DNA from: Bdellovibrio sp. SKB1291214
GTDB lineage: Bacteria > Bdellovibrionota > Bdellovibrionia > Bdellovibrionales > Bdellovibrionaceae
Reading direction: 5' to 3'
NCBI RefSeq assembly: GCF_002209355.2
Contig: NZ_CP106855.1
Location: forward strand, 2,046,001-2,110,000
Length of the DNA: 64,000 nucleotides
Below the pieces are notes generated by a model. That model ran no database searches. It had not been told where the DNA came from and was given only the letters and a program-made list of their open reading frames with translations. The translations under genes were made by a program, and so were the position numbers. Of the stretch, positions 32,744-40,876 are shown piece by piece. Within the stretch, counting starts at the first letter, position 1. Each line of letters opens with the position of its first letter.

Positions 32744-33884
32744 TGATGCTCTGGGAATACTTCCGCGCTCTAATAACCCTGAGGAAACTGGGATAAGATC
32801 CGGTCGATGGAATTACACAGCTGTTCGCGATATTCTTGTAAACCCAGCGTATGTTGGTCTGAAGGAAGTAAATAAAAAGAACAAGGGCAAAGATCCTGAG
32901 ATGTTAAAGCCTTGGCAGCAATATCAAGTGGTAAAAGCTTCTTGGCCTGAAATTATCGAAAAGAAAGTTTTTGATCAAGTTCAAGAGATTCTAGAGGAGA
33001 ATGCAAAGTTTGAACGTAGAAAGTTGGAAGAGGCCGAAAGACGTGTCTTCCTGTTATCTGGAATTCTCCGCTGTGGAAAGTGCGGACGGCCTCTTAATGG
33101 ACAGTCGGCACATGGAGAAAAGGAAGTTCATAGATATTATGCTCATTCTTATAAAAGAGGGAGTTCAAATGCGTGTTCATTTAAAAGAGTAAGGGCTGAT
33201 GAAATCGAGGATGTTGTGATTAGCTATCTTACAAATGTCATTTCCCGAGCTGGATATATGAACGGTATAGAAGCGAACCTAAGATCAATCGCGAATGAAA
33301 CTCCCGAAAATGTTGCGGATCAGATTGCAAAGGTCAAAAGTGCACTCGCTGAGGTGCAGGCTGAAATCAAGGCGACATTTAAATTACAACTTAAAGCTTC
33401 CCCAGGTACCGAGGCGGCTCAGTTGGCGGTTGAACATCTAGAAGTTCTCGGTAAGAAAAAGAAACAGTTGAACTCTGTATTAGGTAGCCTCAGTGAGCAA
33501 GAAGAGACCGTGATTGATACTAAAGGAATATTAAGAGCGATCCAAAACCGCGTTGCCGAGTTCAAAAAGGGCTTTCCTAAAGCAAACGCGTTTCTGAAGA
33601 GACGTCTACTACGAAAAGTTCTCAAAGAACTTGTTCTAACAGATCAAGGCCTCGAAACGGCCTTTAATGTCGATCTCACTAATCCGAATCAGGTTATGGA
33701 TGATTCAATGTCTTACGAACATGGAAAGCTTCTTCAATTTAAAAATAAAAGAGTAATGGCTGATATCGAAAACAGACCACCAGAAATGCCCCTTCGGGCT
33801 ACTGGGTCTGATTTTACTCCGTCGTTTGAATTATTGCTTAATGATGGAAATGGATGGGGTAGCAGGACTCGAACCTGCGAATGA
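32712..33884 (+). pseudogene. Large serine recombinase, catalytic domain missing
   Basis: The open frame begins after a TAA at 32709 without a proper start. From about 32745 it shows the second half of a Recombinase domain (WNYTAVRDILVNPAYVGLKEV), a zinc ribbon (LRCGKCGRPL ... ACSFKRVRADEIE) and a long C-terminal coiled coil. The N-terminal resolvase domain with catalytic Ser is gone. An internal ATG at 32901 could give 327 residues. The last residues (GNGWGSRTRTCE) are the tRNA-Gln 3' end read in frame, so the gene abuts the attachment site. It was probably the island's integrase before breakage. Confidence 0.8.
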
Positions 33885-33926
33885 CAGAATCAAAATCTGT
33901 TGACTTACCAACTTGTCGATACCCCA
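33855..33926 (-). tRNA. tRNA-Gln (anticodon TTG)
   Basis: Minus strand. The acceptor stem is TGGGGTA/TACCCCA; the D arm GAC...GTC contains GG in its loop; the anticodon stem ACAGA/TCTGT encloses TTTTGAT with anticodon TTG; the T arm is GCAGG-TTCGAGT-CCTGC. All stems are fully paired. CCA is encoded just outside (33851-33853). The discriminator base at 33854 reads T, whereas Escherichia coli tRNA-Gln has G. Its 3' end overlaps the recombinase frame on the other strand. Confidence 0.92.
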
Positions 33927-34040
33927 ACAAGATGAACGGTTGAACCGCTAAACTACGGATTTTGCGTGAGGATTGCAATCGGTGACGCGCTGCGAATCTG
34001 GCAATAGCTTAAGAATTCCGTCATTGAAACTCAAATCAAC

Positions 34041-34084
34041 CAATAAAAAAGCCCGCTAGTGCAGGATTTGCTGCAAGAGCGGGC
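34041..34084 (-). terminator. Terminator of spoVG
   Basis: Stem GCCCGCT / AGCGGGC (34051-34057, 34078-34084) with an inner GCAG/CTGC pairing; on the minus strand it is followed by TTTTTTATT. It lies about 130 nt after the spoVG stop. Confidence 0.75.
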
Positions 34085-34212
34085 AAAACTGTCCTTGGGG
34101 TTTTGAAGCCGCCTCCTATATCAAGCCTCCACAAATGGCTCGATACTTGGCGTGAGCAGGGAACTCTACTCTAGCAGGGCCGGAGTGAAACAAAACCAAA
34201 CCTTCGTGGCTG

Positions 34213-34542
34213 CTAGTAATCGTCGCTGCCGCCGTAATCGCTACCTGGCGCCTTCTGGCGTTTCAGGTTCACTAGGGTTTCGCCCATGGACTTTAATTCG
34301 TTTTCGTATGCTTCAAAGACCTTGTCCTCGATCATTGCGCGCGTCTCTTGATTCAAGGGATGCGCGATATCGCGGAACTGGCCGTCTTTTCTTTTTTTGG
34401 AGGGCATCGCGACGAACAGGCCGCTGGTGCCTTGGATGACTTTCAGATCGCGAACTACGAAACAACCATCAAGCGTGATGGAGACGTAGGCCTTCAAGCG
34501 ATCCTCATTGACCGGGAAAACTTTCACTTCGGTGACTTTCAT
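34213..34542 (-). CDS. spoVG: SpoVG-family RNA-binding regulator
   Basis: A 109-residue protein that begins [26 protein letters not shown] and continues [23 protein letters not shown] and FRDIAHPLN, the full SpoVG signature. The family binds RNA (and DNA) and regulates development, virulence or stress genes in diverse bacteria, not only spore formers. The C-terminal tail ([10 protein letters not shown]) is species-specific. An aaaggga site precedes ATG 34542. It is the first chromosomal gene beyond the tRNA-Gln/island boundary. Confidence 0.95.
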   Translation of the reverse strand: MKVTEVKVFPVNEDRLKAYVSITLDGCFVVRDLKVIQGTSGLFVAMPSKKRKDGQFRDIAHPLNQETRAMIEDKVFEAYENELKSMGETLVNLKRQKAPGSDYGGSDDY

Positions 34543-34854
34543 AGAGTCCCTTTCTAGGTGCTGATCTTGTTGCTACCAATGGAGCCATACTATGGTCCGA
34601 TCTCTATTTCGGACGATGCTTTATTTTTCTAAAGACCTAGGTCGAGGAAAGTTCAGAAATCATAGGTTCAACTAAATTTTGTCCCAAACCGAGACAGATC
34701 ACCACTTACAAGTTTTTGAGTGTTGAGGACAAACGTGGAGTCGGGAGAGGCAACCGGCAAGAAATTCAGATGACTTGCGGTAACGTGACAAGTGTTTGGG
34801 CCTATGGGAAACCCTTCGATCTTATTTAACTCATTCTTTGGTTTAGAGGACTTT
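34543..34854. other. Intergenic region between divergent spoVG and a small exported gene
   Basis: About 310 bp without a gene. A small hairpin (GTCCGA at 34595-34600 with TCGGAC at 34609-34614) is the only clear structure. It must carry both divergent promoters, but no convincing -10/-35 pair was recognised. Confidence 0.5.
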
Positions 34855-35268
34855 ATGAAAATGCTTTTGGCTTTTATGTTCGTTTCGGTTTCAGCCTTAT
34901 CTTCTGTGTCACTTGCTTCCGATTCTGGCGAGTGGAATTACACAGGCTCTTGCATGCAAACAACGACTAACGATGGTTCTTTGCCGAACACCATCTCCAT
35001 TTATGAGCATCAAAACGGATCAGAAAAAATCTTGTTAAAGTTTTACATCGGAAATGATCTGCGCACTGTGTTTGCGACACTAACAAGTCGTGATGCTGTG
35101 AATACACTTCAGTACGATGACGTTCGCTTGTTTGAGGACGGCGCCGTTAAAGGTGGTCGCATCGGTATTAAATTCCGTGTGAACCAAACAGTGTTCATTT
35201 CAGGCGGGGGCTTGTGGTGGTCTTACTTTGACGGGTCCAAAGCTTCTTACATCTGTTCTCGAAATTAA
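34855..35268 (+). CDS. Exported hypothetical protein
   Basis: ATG 34855 follows agagga; an in-frame ATG upstream lacks a ribosome site. Residues 1-20 form a signal peptide (SLA-SDSG). The mature protein of about 117 residues has Cys in TGSCMQTT and in SYICSRN at the extreme ends, probably one disulfide, and beta-strand-like alternation in between. This Cys placement and length recall the exported proteins at 3652 and 15696. No family was recognised. Confidence 0.75.
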   Translation: MKMLLAFMFVSVSALSSVSLASDSGEWNYTGSCMQTTTNDGSLPNTISIYEHQNGSEKILLKFYIGNDLRTVFATLTSRDAVNTLQYDDVRLFEDGAVKGGRIGIKFRVNQTVFISGGGLWWSYFDGSKASYICSRN

Positions 35269-35353
35269 CAATCTCGTGCAGAAATGCATGAGTTAGATTC
35301 TTAAGATATCCCTCCCGAAGTTGTACTCTGATACAAAAAATAAGGGAGGGCAT

Positions 35354-36208
35354 ATGCCCGCTAAAACCGTTCTTCTGTGTGACGACGTCTTTGCAGAGAA
35401 GAAAGAGGCCAAGCAACGTTCTCATCTTTTGCAAAAAGTGGCGCAAGACTTTGCCCGACTTTTGAAATGTAATTTACGCACAATCACTGTGCTGGATATC
35501 CCCAAAAAAATCGTTAGCTCCAAAAATAAGAAAGAAGACAGTGTCGAAACGATCTATGGTCGTCCTGTTGACGTGATTTTGAAAGAATCTAAAGATCCAG
35601 GGGTTGAGATGCTGATCTTAGGTACACGCCCTCGCTCAGGTCTTAAGAGAACGTTTTTAGGCAGTGTCGCAGAAGAAGTCGTACGAAATGCCCAGGTGCC
35701 AGTGATGGTGTTGGGCTCTCATGCCGTGGATTCTGACTATAGTTTGAAATCTAAAAAGCAAAGAATTTTAGTCGTCACCGATTTGTCAGATTTTTCTGGA
35801 GGAGCAGAGCGATTGGCGGCCAAACTTGCTAAGCGAATCAATGCTGAAGTTCTGCTTTACCATTCCGTCGGTGATCAAATAAAGCACATGAAAGACATGC
35901 TATATTCTCAACGGGTGAATAGTCCCGGGCTTGAGCAAATATTCGACGAGATGAAAAGCTTTGCCGAAGAGTCATTGGCAAAAAAAATAAAAGCCTATGA
36001 GGGGCAGGGAATTTCCGCCACTGGTCATATTGGATACGAAGAAGCAGAGGTGTCGAAGATTCTAAGAAAGAACAATTGGCACAAGGCTGATCTTATAGTC
36101 ATGGGAACACATTCACGCGGAAAATTTTTAAAAGCTTTTTTGGGAAGCACCACTCGACGAGTGATGCTGTCGGCCCCAGTTCCAGTTATTATAGTGCGGT
36201 CCAGATAG
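35354..36208 (+). CDS. Tandem universal stress protein
   Basis: ATG 35354 follows gggaggg. Two UspA domains in one chain: first about 3-125, second about 130-284. Each ends with an ATP-binding loop: LGTRPRSGLKRTFLGSVAEE in the first and MGTHSRGKFLKAFLGSTTRR in the second, close to the G-2x-G-9x-G-(S/T) motif, so ATP binding is likely in both. Such proteins protect against oxidative, metal or starvation stress by unclear means. It stands alone, convergent with the second chemoreceptor. Confidence 0.88.
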   Translation: MPAKTVLLCDDVFAEKKEAKQRSHLLQKVAQDFARLLKCNLRTITVLDIPKKIVSSKNKKEDSVETIYGRPVDVILKESKDPGVEMLILGTRPRSGLKRTFLGSVAEEVVRNAQVPVMVLGSHAVDSDYSLKSKKQRILVVTDLSDFSGGAERLAAKLAKRINAEVLLYHSVGDQIKHMKDMLYSQRVNSPGLEQIFDEMKSFAEESLAKKIKAYEGQGISATGHIGYEEAEVSKILRKNNWHKADLIVMGTHSRGKFLKAFLGSTTRRVMLSAPVPVIIVRSR

Positions 36209-36243
36209 AGCAAGGCAATAGTCAGGTTTTAAGTGAACCAAAG

Positions 36244-37746
36244 TTATGCTGCCGCTAGTACAGGTTGCTCTCGTACCACTTCTTGAGGAGCGATGGTGTT
36301 CGTGTTTTTCTTGCCATGAATTAACACTTGCAGTTCTCCAACAAGATTATTTAAAGCTTGCGCTTGTGCCGACATTTCTTCAGAGGAAGCCGCAACTTCT
36401 TCTGATGAGGCGGCATTACTTTGGGTTGCTTGATCAAGTTGATTCATCGCTTTTGAAATTTGCTCGATCCCATTAGCTTGTTCCGAGCTGCTTGTGGAAA
36501 TTTCTTTATTTAAATCAGCTACTTTCTTAACCGAGTTTAAAATCTCCACTAAGACCGTTCCACTGTTGCTGGCGATGACAGAACCTTTCTCTGTTTTTTC
36601 GACATTTTCTTTAATCAAAGAGGTAATGCCTTTGGCAGATTCTGCACTTTTCTGCGCCAAAGTTCTGACAGCATCAGCGACGACCGCGAAGCCCTTACCT
36701 TGTTCACCCGCGCGAGCAGCTTCCACAGCTGCATTCAATGCCAAAAGGTTCGTTTGAAACGCAATATCATCAATGACAGAAATAATTTCCTCGATCTGTT
36801 TTGATCCAGAAGAGATTTCGTTCATAGCATAAATCAATTGTTCGATTTCACGAGCGCCTTTTTCTGCAGCATCTTTGGAGTTCTGCGACAGCCCATTTGC
36901 TTCCTGTGCATGAGATGTATTTAGTTTGACCATGCTCGAGAGTTCCTCAAGAGATGCAACTGTTTCTTCCAAAGAAGCGGCTCCCTCCGTAGAGCCCGCT
37001 GAAAGTTGTACACTTGCCGAAGCCAGATGAGCGCCACCTGCCGCAGTCTGAGAAGCAGCTCCATAAATATCGTCACTGATACGGTTTAATGTTTTTGCTA
37101 AATTCGTTGAAAACAAGAATCCGAAAACACTACCAAATACAACGCCACCGAAGGCGATCATCACTACCATAAGGGTCGCGCGATCGCGAATCGACTCAGC
37201 GGACTGAACTTTTTTACTTCCCACCTCTTTGTGGTATGCCGCTAGAGCGCCCGCAGCTTCCGCATATACTTTTGCTTTCGCAGGAATGTCATTATAAAGA
37301 AGCTGTACCATTTTCGCTTTGTCGGCTTCAGATCCTGTCTTTTGCAATGCCAAAATATCATCAGTCAACTTTTTGTAAGTCACCCACGTTGTGTGGAGCT
37401 TTTCATAAAGTTCCTTTTGACGATCATCCATTCCCAGTTGCGTATAGGTCTCGTTTTCTTTCTCGTAATCAGTGAGGGCTTGATTAACGTCATTAATGCC
37501 ATCTTTGAGTTGGATTTCAGGTAGATCTGGCAATCCAGTCAGCGTCAAATTCGCGCGAATTTTTCTAAAATTTAGAAACATTTGATCTAAGTGTTCCATC
37601 TTAGGCATTGTCTTAGTAGCAATCCAACCATACTCGTTGCTAACAGATCCCAGCGATACATAGCCGGTTGCACCGATCACCAATGCAACAGCGCACAGAG
37701 TGAAGGTTAATAAAAGTAATTTTGCTTTTAAGCTGAAGTTCTGCAT
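36244..37746 (-). CDS. Methyl-accepting chemotaxis protein
   Basis: ATG 37746 follows gggaga and puts the first membrane helix at residues 9-30; a longer frame upstream has no signal. A periplasmic helical-bundle sensor of about 150 residues (with Pro/Leu-rich [12 protein letters not shown]) leads to the second membrane helix at about 192-212. The signalling hairpin tip is [21 protein letters not shown] Glu/Ser-rich coiled coil carries likely methylation sites. The C-terminus ends [11 protein letters not shown], with no CheR-binding pentapeptide. It is similar in design to the receptor at 7.4-8.9 kb but has a different sensor. Confidence 0.94.
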   Translation of the reverse strand: MQNFSLKAKLLLLTFTLCAVALVIGATGYVSLGSVSNEYGWIATKTMPKMEHLDQMFLNFRKIRANLTLTGLPDLPEIQLKDGINDVNQALTDYEKENETYTQLGMDDRQKELYEKLHTTWVTYKKLTDDILALQKTGSEADKAKMVQLLYNDIPAKAKVYAEAAGALAAYHKEVGSKKVQSAESIRDRATLMVVMIAFGGVVFGSVFGFLFSTNLAKTLNRISDDIYGAASQTAAGGAHLASASVQLSAGSTEGAASLEETVASLEELSSMVKLNTSHAQEANGLSQNSKDAAEKGAREIEQLIYAMNEISSGSKQIEEIISVIDDIAFQTNLLALNAAVEAARAGEQGKGFAVVADAVRTLAQKSAESAKGITSLIKENVEKTEKGSVIASNSGTVLVEILNSVKKVADLNKEISTSSSEQANGIEQISKAMNQLDQATQSNAASSEEVAASSEEMSAQAQALNNLVGELQVLIHGKKNTNTIAPQEVVREQPVLAAA

Positions 37747-37946
37747 GTTTCTCCCGTGCACCAAACGATTTTTTAATTTGAATTTTCGATTAACAATATC
37801 GGCGCGGGATTTTTTTTGATTATGGTGATCCAAAGAAAAGTTATAGATTAATTTTTGTACCGCTCTGAGTGAGTGAAAAATTATAGCGGGAATGGTGGAT
37901 TTCATGAGGTGTCGCGAGAATTCTCTTATCTCTGACAAGAAGTAAT

Positions 37947-37977
37947 CAATAAAAAAGCCCGCTGTTAAAGCGGGCTT
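37947..37977 (-). terminator. Terminator of the HtrA-type protease gene
   Basis: Stem AAGCCCGCT / AGCGGGCTT (37955-37963, 37969-37977) with loop GTTAA; on the minus strand it runs into TTTTTTATTG. It lies 25 nt after the stop at 38002. Confidence 0.85.
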
Positions 37978-38001
37978 GTTGGTTTTTTCCAGATTTCTTG
38001 A

Positions 38002-39438
38002 TTAGGGAGTATCAACATTAATGATCTGAATGCGGGCATTGCGAGCGATTCGTAAACTGTTGCTGCCTTTTTTCAAAAACTTCAAGACGTCTTTGGCATT
38101 TGTGACCGCTTGTTTATTGACGTCTAAGATCACATCACCAACAGCCAAGCCACCTTTGCTGGCCGCGGAGTTTCGTTCTGTTTCGATCACGATCGGTTGC
38201 TTCATATCCTCTGGCAAACCCCATTCGCTGCGAATAGAAGGAGTCGGGTCGATGATCGTAAAGCCCAGCTTGAAAGGAGCTCTTTGGCCGTCGTATTTTT
38301 TGATCTCTAACTTTTTGCCTTTGGCGTCCTCGGGGCGGTCAGCAACGACGACAGCTAAAGAAATTGTTTTTCTGTCGCGGATAATTTTAGCCGTTGACGA
38401 TTTCCCAATCGGAGCATCACTGACGGCATCTACAAGGCTGAGCGAGCTATCAATTTTTTTACCGTTAAATTCTGTCACGATATCGTAAATCTTAAGTCCC
38501 GCCCGAGCAGCGGGGCCCCGTGGATCCAGTTGCGTGATCACCGCACCACTTTGATCACCCATTCCCAGATAGTCCGCAGCCTCAGGATCTAGATCGCCCA
38601 AGGCGGCACCAATATAACCACGAGCAATGCGACCTTTGGATTCAAGTTGCGGGATCAATGCTTTAACTTCGTCGATAGGGATCGCAAAACCGATACCCTG
38701 AGCGCGAGCATCAATCGCGGAGTTCACACCCACAACCAAGCCCTTCGTGTTCACAAGGGGACCACCCGAGTTACCTGGGTTGATAGAAGCATCTGTTTGG
38801 ATCAATGGAATTTTATTGATCTCGGCAATACCACGACCCTTAGAAGACACAATACCCTTAGACATCGAGTGCCCGTGACCAAACGGATTTCCGAAAGCGG
38901 CAACCCATTCACCAACTTCTAGGTCTTTAGAGGAACCAAGAACAGCGACAGTCAATTTTGTCTTAGGTTTGATTTTGATCAGTGCGATATCTGTACGCTC
39001 GTCGCTACCAACTAACGTCGCTTCGTACAGGTCTTTCGAGTCTTCAGACAGTTGAACTTTGATCTGGTCTGCGCCCGCGATCACGTGATTGTTGGTCACG
39101 ATCAAACCATCTTCACGAATAATAAAACCAGTTCCCAATCCCATCATCTGAGGGCGTTGTTGCTGTTGCGGAGGTTGCTGCATTTTAAAGCCGTAAAGCT
39201 GTTCCAACATATCAAGCATCGGATCGCGACCGCGTGGCATGTTTTTTGGAATCGCCGTTGTCGAAATGTTTACGACGGCTGGGTTGATAGCTTTACCCAA
39301 CTCCACAAAAAGATTTGCTGGAAGCGAAGGTCCCAGGTTCATTTTTGGAGGATCTTTGGGAAGAGTCGATTGCTGAGCTTGAGATTGGTAGCTGACCGTG
39401 AGGGAGGCCGCTAGTAGAAGGAATAAATACTTCTTCAT
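38002..39438 (-). CDS. DegP/HtrA-type periplasmic serine protease
   Basis: The signal peptide ends SQAQ-Q. The trypsin-like protease domain holds the full triad: H118 in TNNHVIAG, D150 in RTDIALI and S224 in NPGNSGGPL. Two PDZ domains follow (GRIARGYIGAALGDLDPEAA onward, and a second near EWGLPEDMKQPIVIE). A Gln/Pro-rich loop at 87-98 (MQQPPQQQQRPQ) lies in the position of the LA loop. The family degrades or refolds misfolded envelope proteins and forms cages. Whether it is DegP, DegQ or DegS-like cannot be set from sequence alone; two PDZ domains and no membrane anchor favour DegP/DegQ. Confidence 0.93.
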   Translation of the reverse strand: MKKYLFLLLAASLTVSYQSQAQQSTLPKDPPKMNLGPSLPANLFVELGKAINPAVVNISTTAIPKNMPRGRDPMLDMLEQLYGFKMQQPPQQQQRPQMMGLGTGFIIREDGLIVTNNHVIAGADQIKVQLSEDSKDLYEATLVGSDERTDIALIKIKPKTKLTVAVLGSSKDLEVGEWVAAFGNPFGHGHSMSKGIVSSKGRGIAEINKIPLIQTDASINPGNSGGPLVNTKGLVVGVNSAIDARAQGIGFAIPIDEVKALIPQLESKGRIARGYIGAALGDLDPEAADYLGMGDQSGAVITQLDPRGPAARAGLKIYDIVTEFNGKKIDSSLSLVDAVSDAPIGKSSTAKIIRDRKTISLAVVVADRPEDAKGKKLEIKKYDGQRAPFKLGFTIIDPTPSIRSEWGLPEDMKQPIVIETERNSAASKGGLAVGDVILDVNKQAVTNAKDVLKFLKKGSNSLRIARNARIQIINVDTP

Positions 39439-39504
39439 AAAAACACTTCTCCTTTAACCTTCGAACGAAGCCGTTCGATGCAAATACACAGTATCAAAAA
39501 TAAT

Positions 39505-39536
39505 AAACGCGCGACAGTCTAAGACTGCGCGCGTTT
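39505..39536 (-). terminator. Terminator of the DUF1844 gene
   Basis: Long stem AAACGCGCG / CGCGCGTTT (39505-39513, 39528-39536) continued by CAGTC/GACTG and a short loop; the minus strand continues with a T-rich stretch (TTATTATTTTTG). It lies 14 nt after the stop at 39551. Confidence 0.75.
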
Positions 39537-39550
39537 AGATTTAAAAACGA

Positions 39551-39799
39551 TTAAACCGAAACAAACTTCATTTGCAGGTCGTTAATTAGATTATCTAAAA
39601 ATTGGGACTCATCAGCAGAAAGATTGCCCTTGGTTTTTTGCTGCAAAACCACCAATAGGTCGATGTTAAATCGAGCCATATTTTTATCTTTAGAAGTTTT
39701 TCCAGTTTGTGGATCTGGTGCCAAACCCATGGCCATTACCGACGCAGAGGCTAGGGACATGATTAATACTGATAATGAAGCTTCCATTTTTTCTTGCAT
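39551..39799 (-). CDS. DUF1844 family protein
   Basis: An 82-residue protein with the DUF1844 signature: SVLIMSLASASVMAMGLAPDPQTGKTSKD, then FNIDLLVVLQQKTKGNLSADE and LINDLQMKF. The family occurs in delta-proteobacteria-like groups and others; its function is not known. The first third is hydrophobic and could insert into or lie on a membrane. It is alone on its strand between the HtrA-type protease and the HtpX-like gene. Confidence 0.88.
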   Translation of the reverse strand: MQEKMEASLSVLIMSLASASVMAMGLAPDPQTGKTSKDKNMARFNIDLLVVLQQKTKGNLSADESQFLDNLINDLQMKFVSV

Positions 39800-39844
39800 A
39801 AAACACCCTTAAGCAAACATGAGTTCGCTAAATTCAATGTCAAG

Positions 39845-40657
39845 TTAGATAGGATAATAACCCATAAGCTTCTGCAAACGCGTCTCGATGGGCGGATGCG
39901 ACTTTAAGAATAAATTCTTTTGTTTAAAGCCTTCAGGATTCACAATAAATAAGTGACTTGTGCAAGCGGGGATTTCCAAAGGCTGAGTCTGTGACAGGCC
40001 TTCCAGTCTCCATAAAACTTCACCCAATGGATGGCGGTTGTTTAAAAGCTCAGAAGCCATCAAATCATTTTCAAAAAACGATTTGTCGCCCACGACCGCT
40101 TTGATGATCAGCCAGCCCACGGGGGACAAAAGCGGCATAAAAAAGTGCAAACGATAAGGCAAGAAAGAATCTAAAAATTGACCTAACCCCACGATTGAAT
40201 TTGCCAGGGTTGAACTGACGCTGAATGCAAAAGTATCAAGGCGGCGGATGTGACAAAGTTGATGAGCCACCACAGCTTCCAACTCTTTAGAATTTAACTT
40301 TTGCAAAAGCCCTAAGGTGAATCCCAAAGAACCATGTTTCCAAGAGTGACCAACGCAAAATGCATTCGCCGACGAATGTGGTGTCACAAAGACAGCGGGC
40401 GCCGGCATCCCAAGCTGATTCGACATGCGATCCACCATATCTAAAACACCCCAAGCATCTTGGCCTTTTAAACGTTGCGCGCGAAGTTTTGATAGAACGC
40501 TATTTTCGCCGTAAAAGAACACGATGAAATTTAAAAGGAGTGCTAACAAAAAGCCAATGATCAATCCCAGGCGCTCACCGAATTGGTAACCCAATACCAG
40601 AAGTGCCAGTGAGGTCGATAGGATGAAAATCCAAACTTTCGTGCTCGTATTTGCCAT
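39845..40657 (-). CDS. HtpX-like M48 family protein with altered catalytic site (pseudoprotease)
   Basis: ATG 40657 is chosen because HtpX proteins typically begin with the first membrane helix (here about 7-24). A second helix follows at 30-49. The domain matches M48/HtpX across its length (PAVFVTPHSSANAFCVGHSWKHGSLGFTLGLLQKLNSKELEAVVAHQ). The zinc motif HExxH reads H132-Q-L-C-H136: the catalytic Glu is Gln (CAA, 40259-40261). The third zinc ligand region, normally REFxAD, reads SFFEND (about 40110-40060). It should not cleave peptides. A longer start (TTG 40729) is possible but lacks support. Neighbour: moxR-bat operon, divergent. Confidence 0.85.
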   Translation of the reverse strand: MANTSTKVWIFILSTSLALLVLGYQFGERLGLIIGFLLALLLNFIVFFYGENSVLSKLRAQRLKGQDAWGVLDMVDRMSNQLGMPAPAVFVTPHSSANAFCVGHSWKHGSLGFTLGLLQKLNSKELEAVVAHQLCHIRRLDTFAFSVSSTLANSIVGLGQFLDSFLPYRLHFFMPLLSPVGWLIIKAVVGDKSFFENDLMASELLNNRHPLGEVLWRLEGLSQTQPLEIPACTSHLFIVNPEGFKQKNLFLKSHPPIETRLQKLMGYYPI

Positions 40658-40876
40658 AGTGAATTTGTCCCATCGAATAAGCGGTTTATCAACTGTCGCC
40701 GGAGCTGCCGCAATGCGAAGCCCCTCCAAACTTAAGGCTAGGACTGTGACATAACAATTGCAAGTTTTTGCTCTGCCGACGCTCTGAGAAATTAAGGTCC
40801 TGTAGGGCTGTTGGAATTGCTTGCCGCAAGTTGCGTAAGAGAGTGAAATGGAAGGGATATTCTCGAGGGAGGACAG

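Larger units (their letters stand above)
19480..33873. mobile_element. Accessory island carrying copper resistance, ending at tRNA-Gln
   Basis: Support for an acquired island: recombinase-type genes at both ends (19630 and 32712), truncated chromosomal genes at both ends (SDR at 18790, metal-associated protein at 32387), a tRNA-Gln at the right edge, a copy of the tRNA 3' end at the left edge, and content dominated by metal resistance. Against a simple intact element: the two tRNA-end copies are inverted and both recombinase genes lack the catalytic domain. The left limit could be nearer 19110, where the SDR homology breaks. It is probably a fixed, rearranged remnant. Confidence 0.55.

Noticed and set aside
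33931-33965. Possible 5' half of a second tRNA next to tRNA-Gln (minus strand reads TCCGTAGTTTAGCGGTTC).
   Set aside because: The D-arm-like hairpin is suggestive, but no anticodon or T arm follows before tRNA-Gln begins, so it cannot be called a tRNA or a clear relic.
34152-34439. Plus-strand 95-codon frame opposite spoVG.
   Set aside because: SpoVG on the minus strand is certain; the opposite frame is rich in Arg/Ser with no support.
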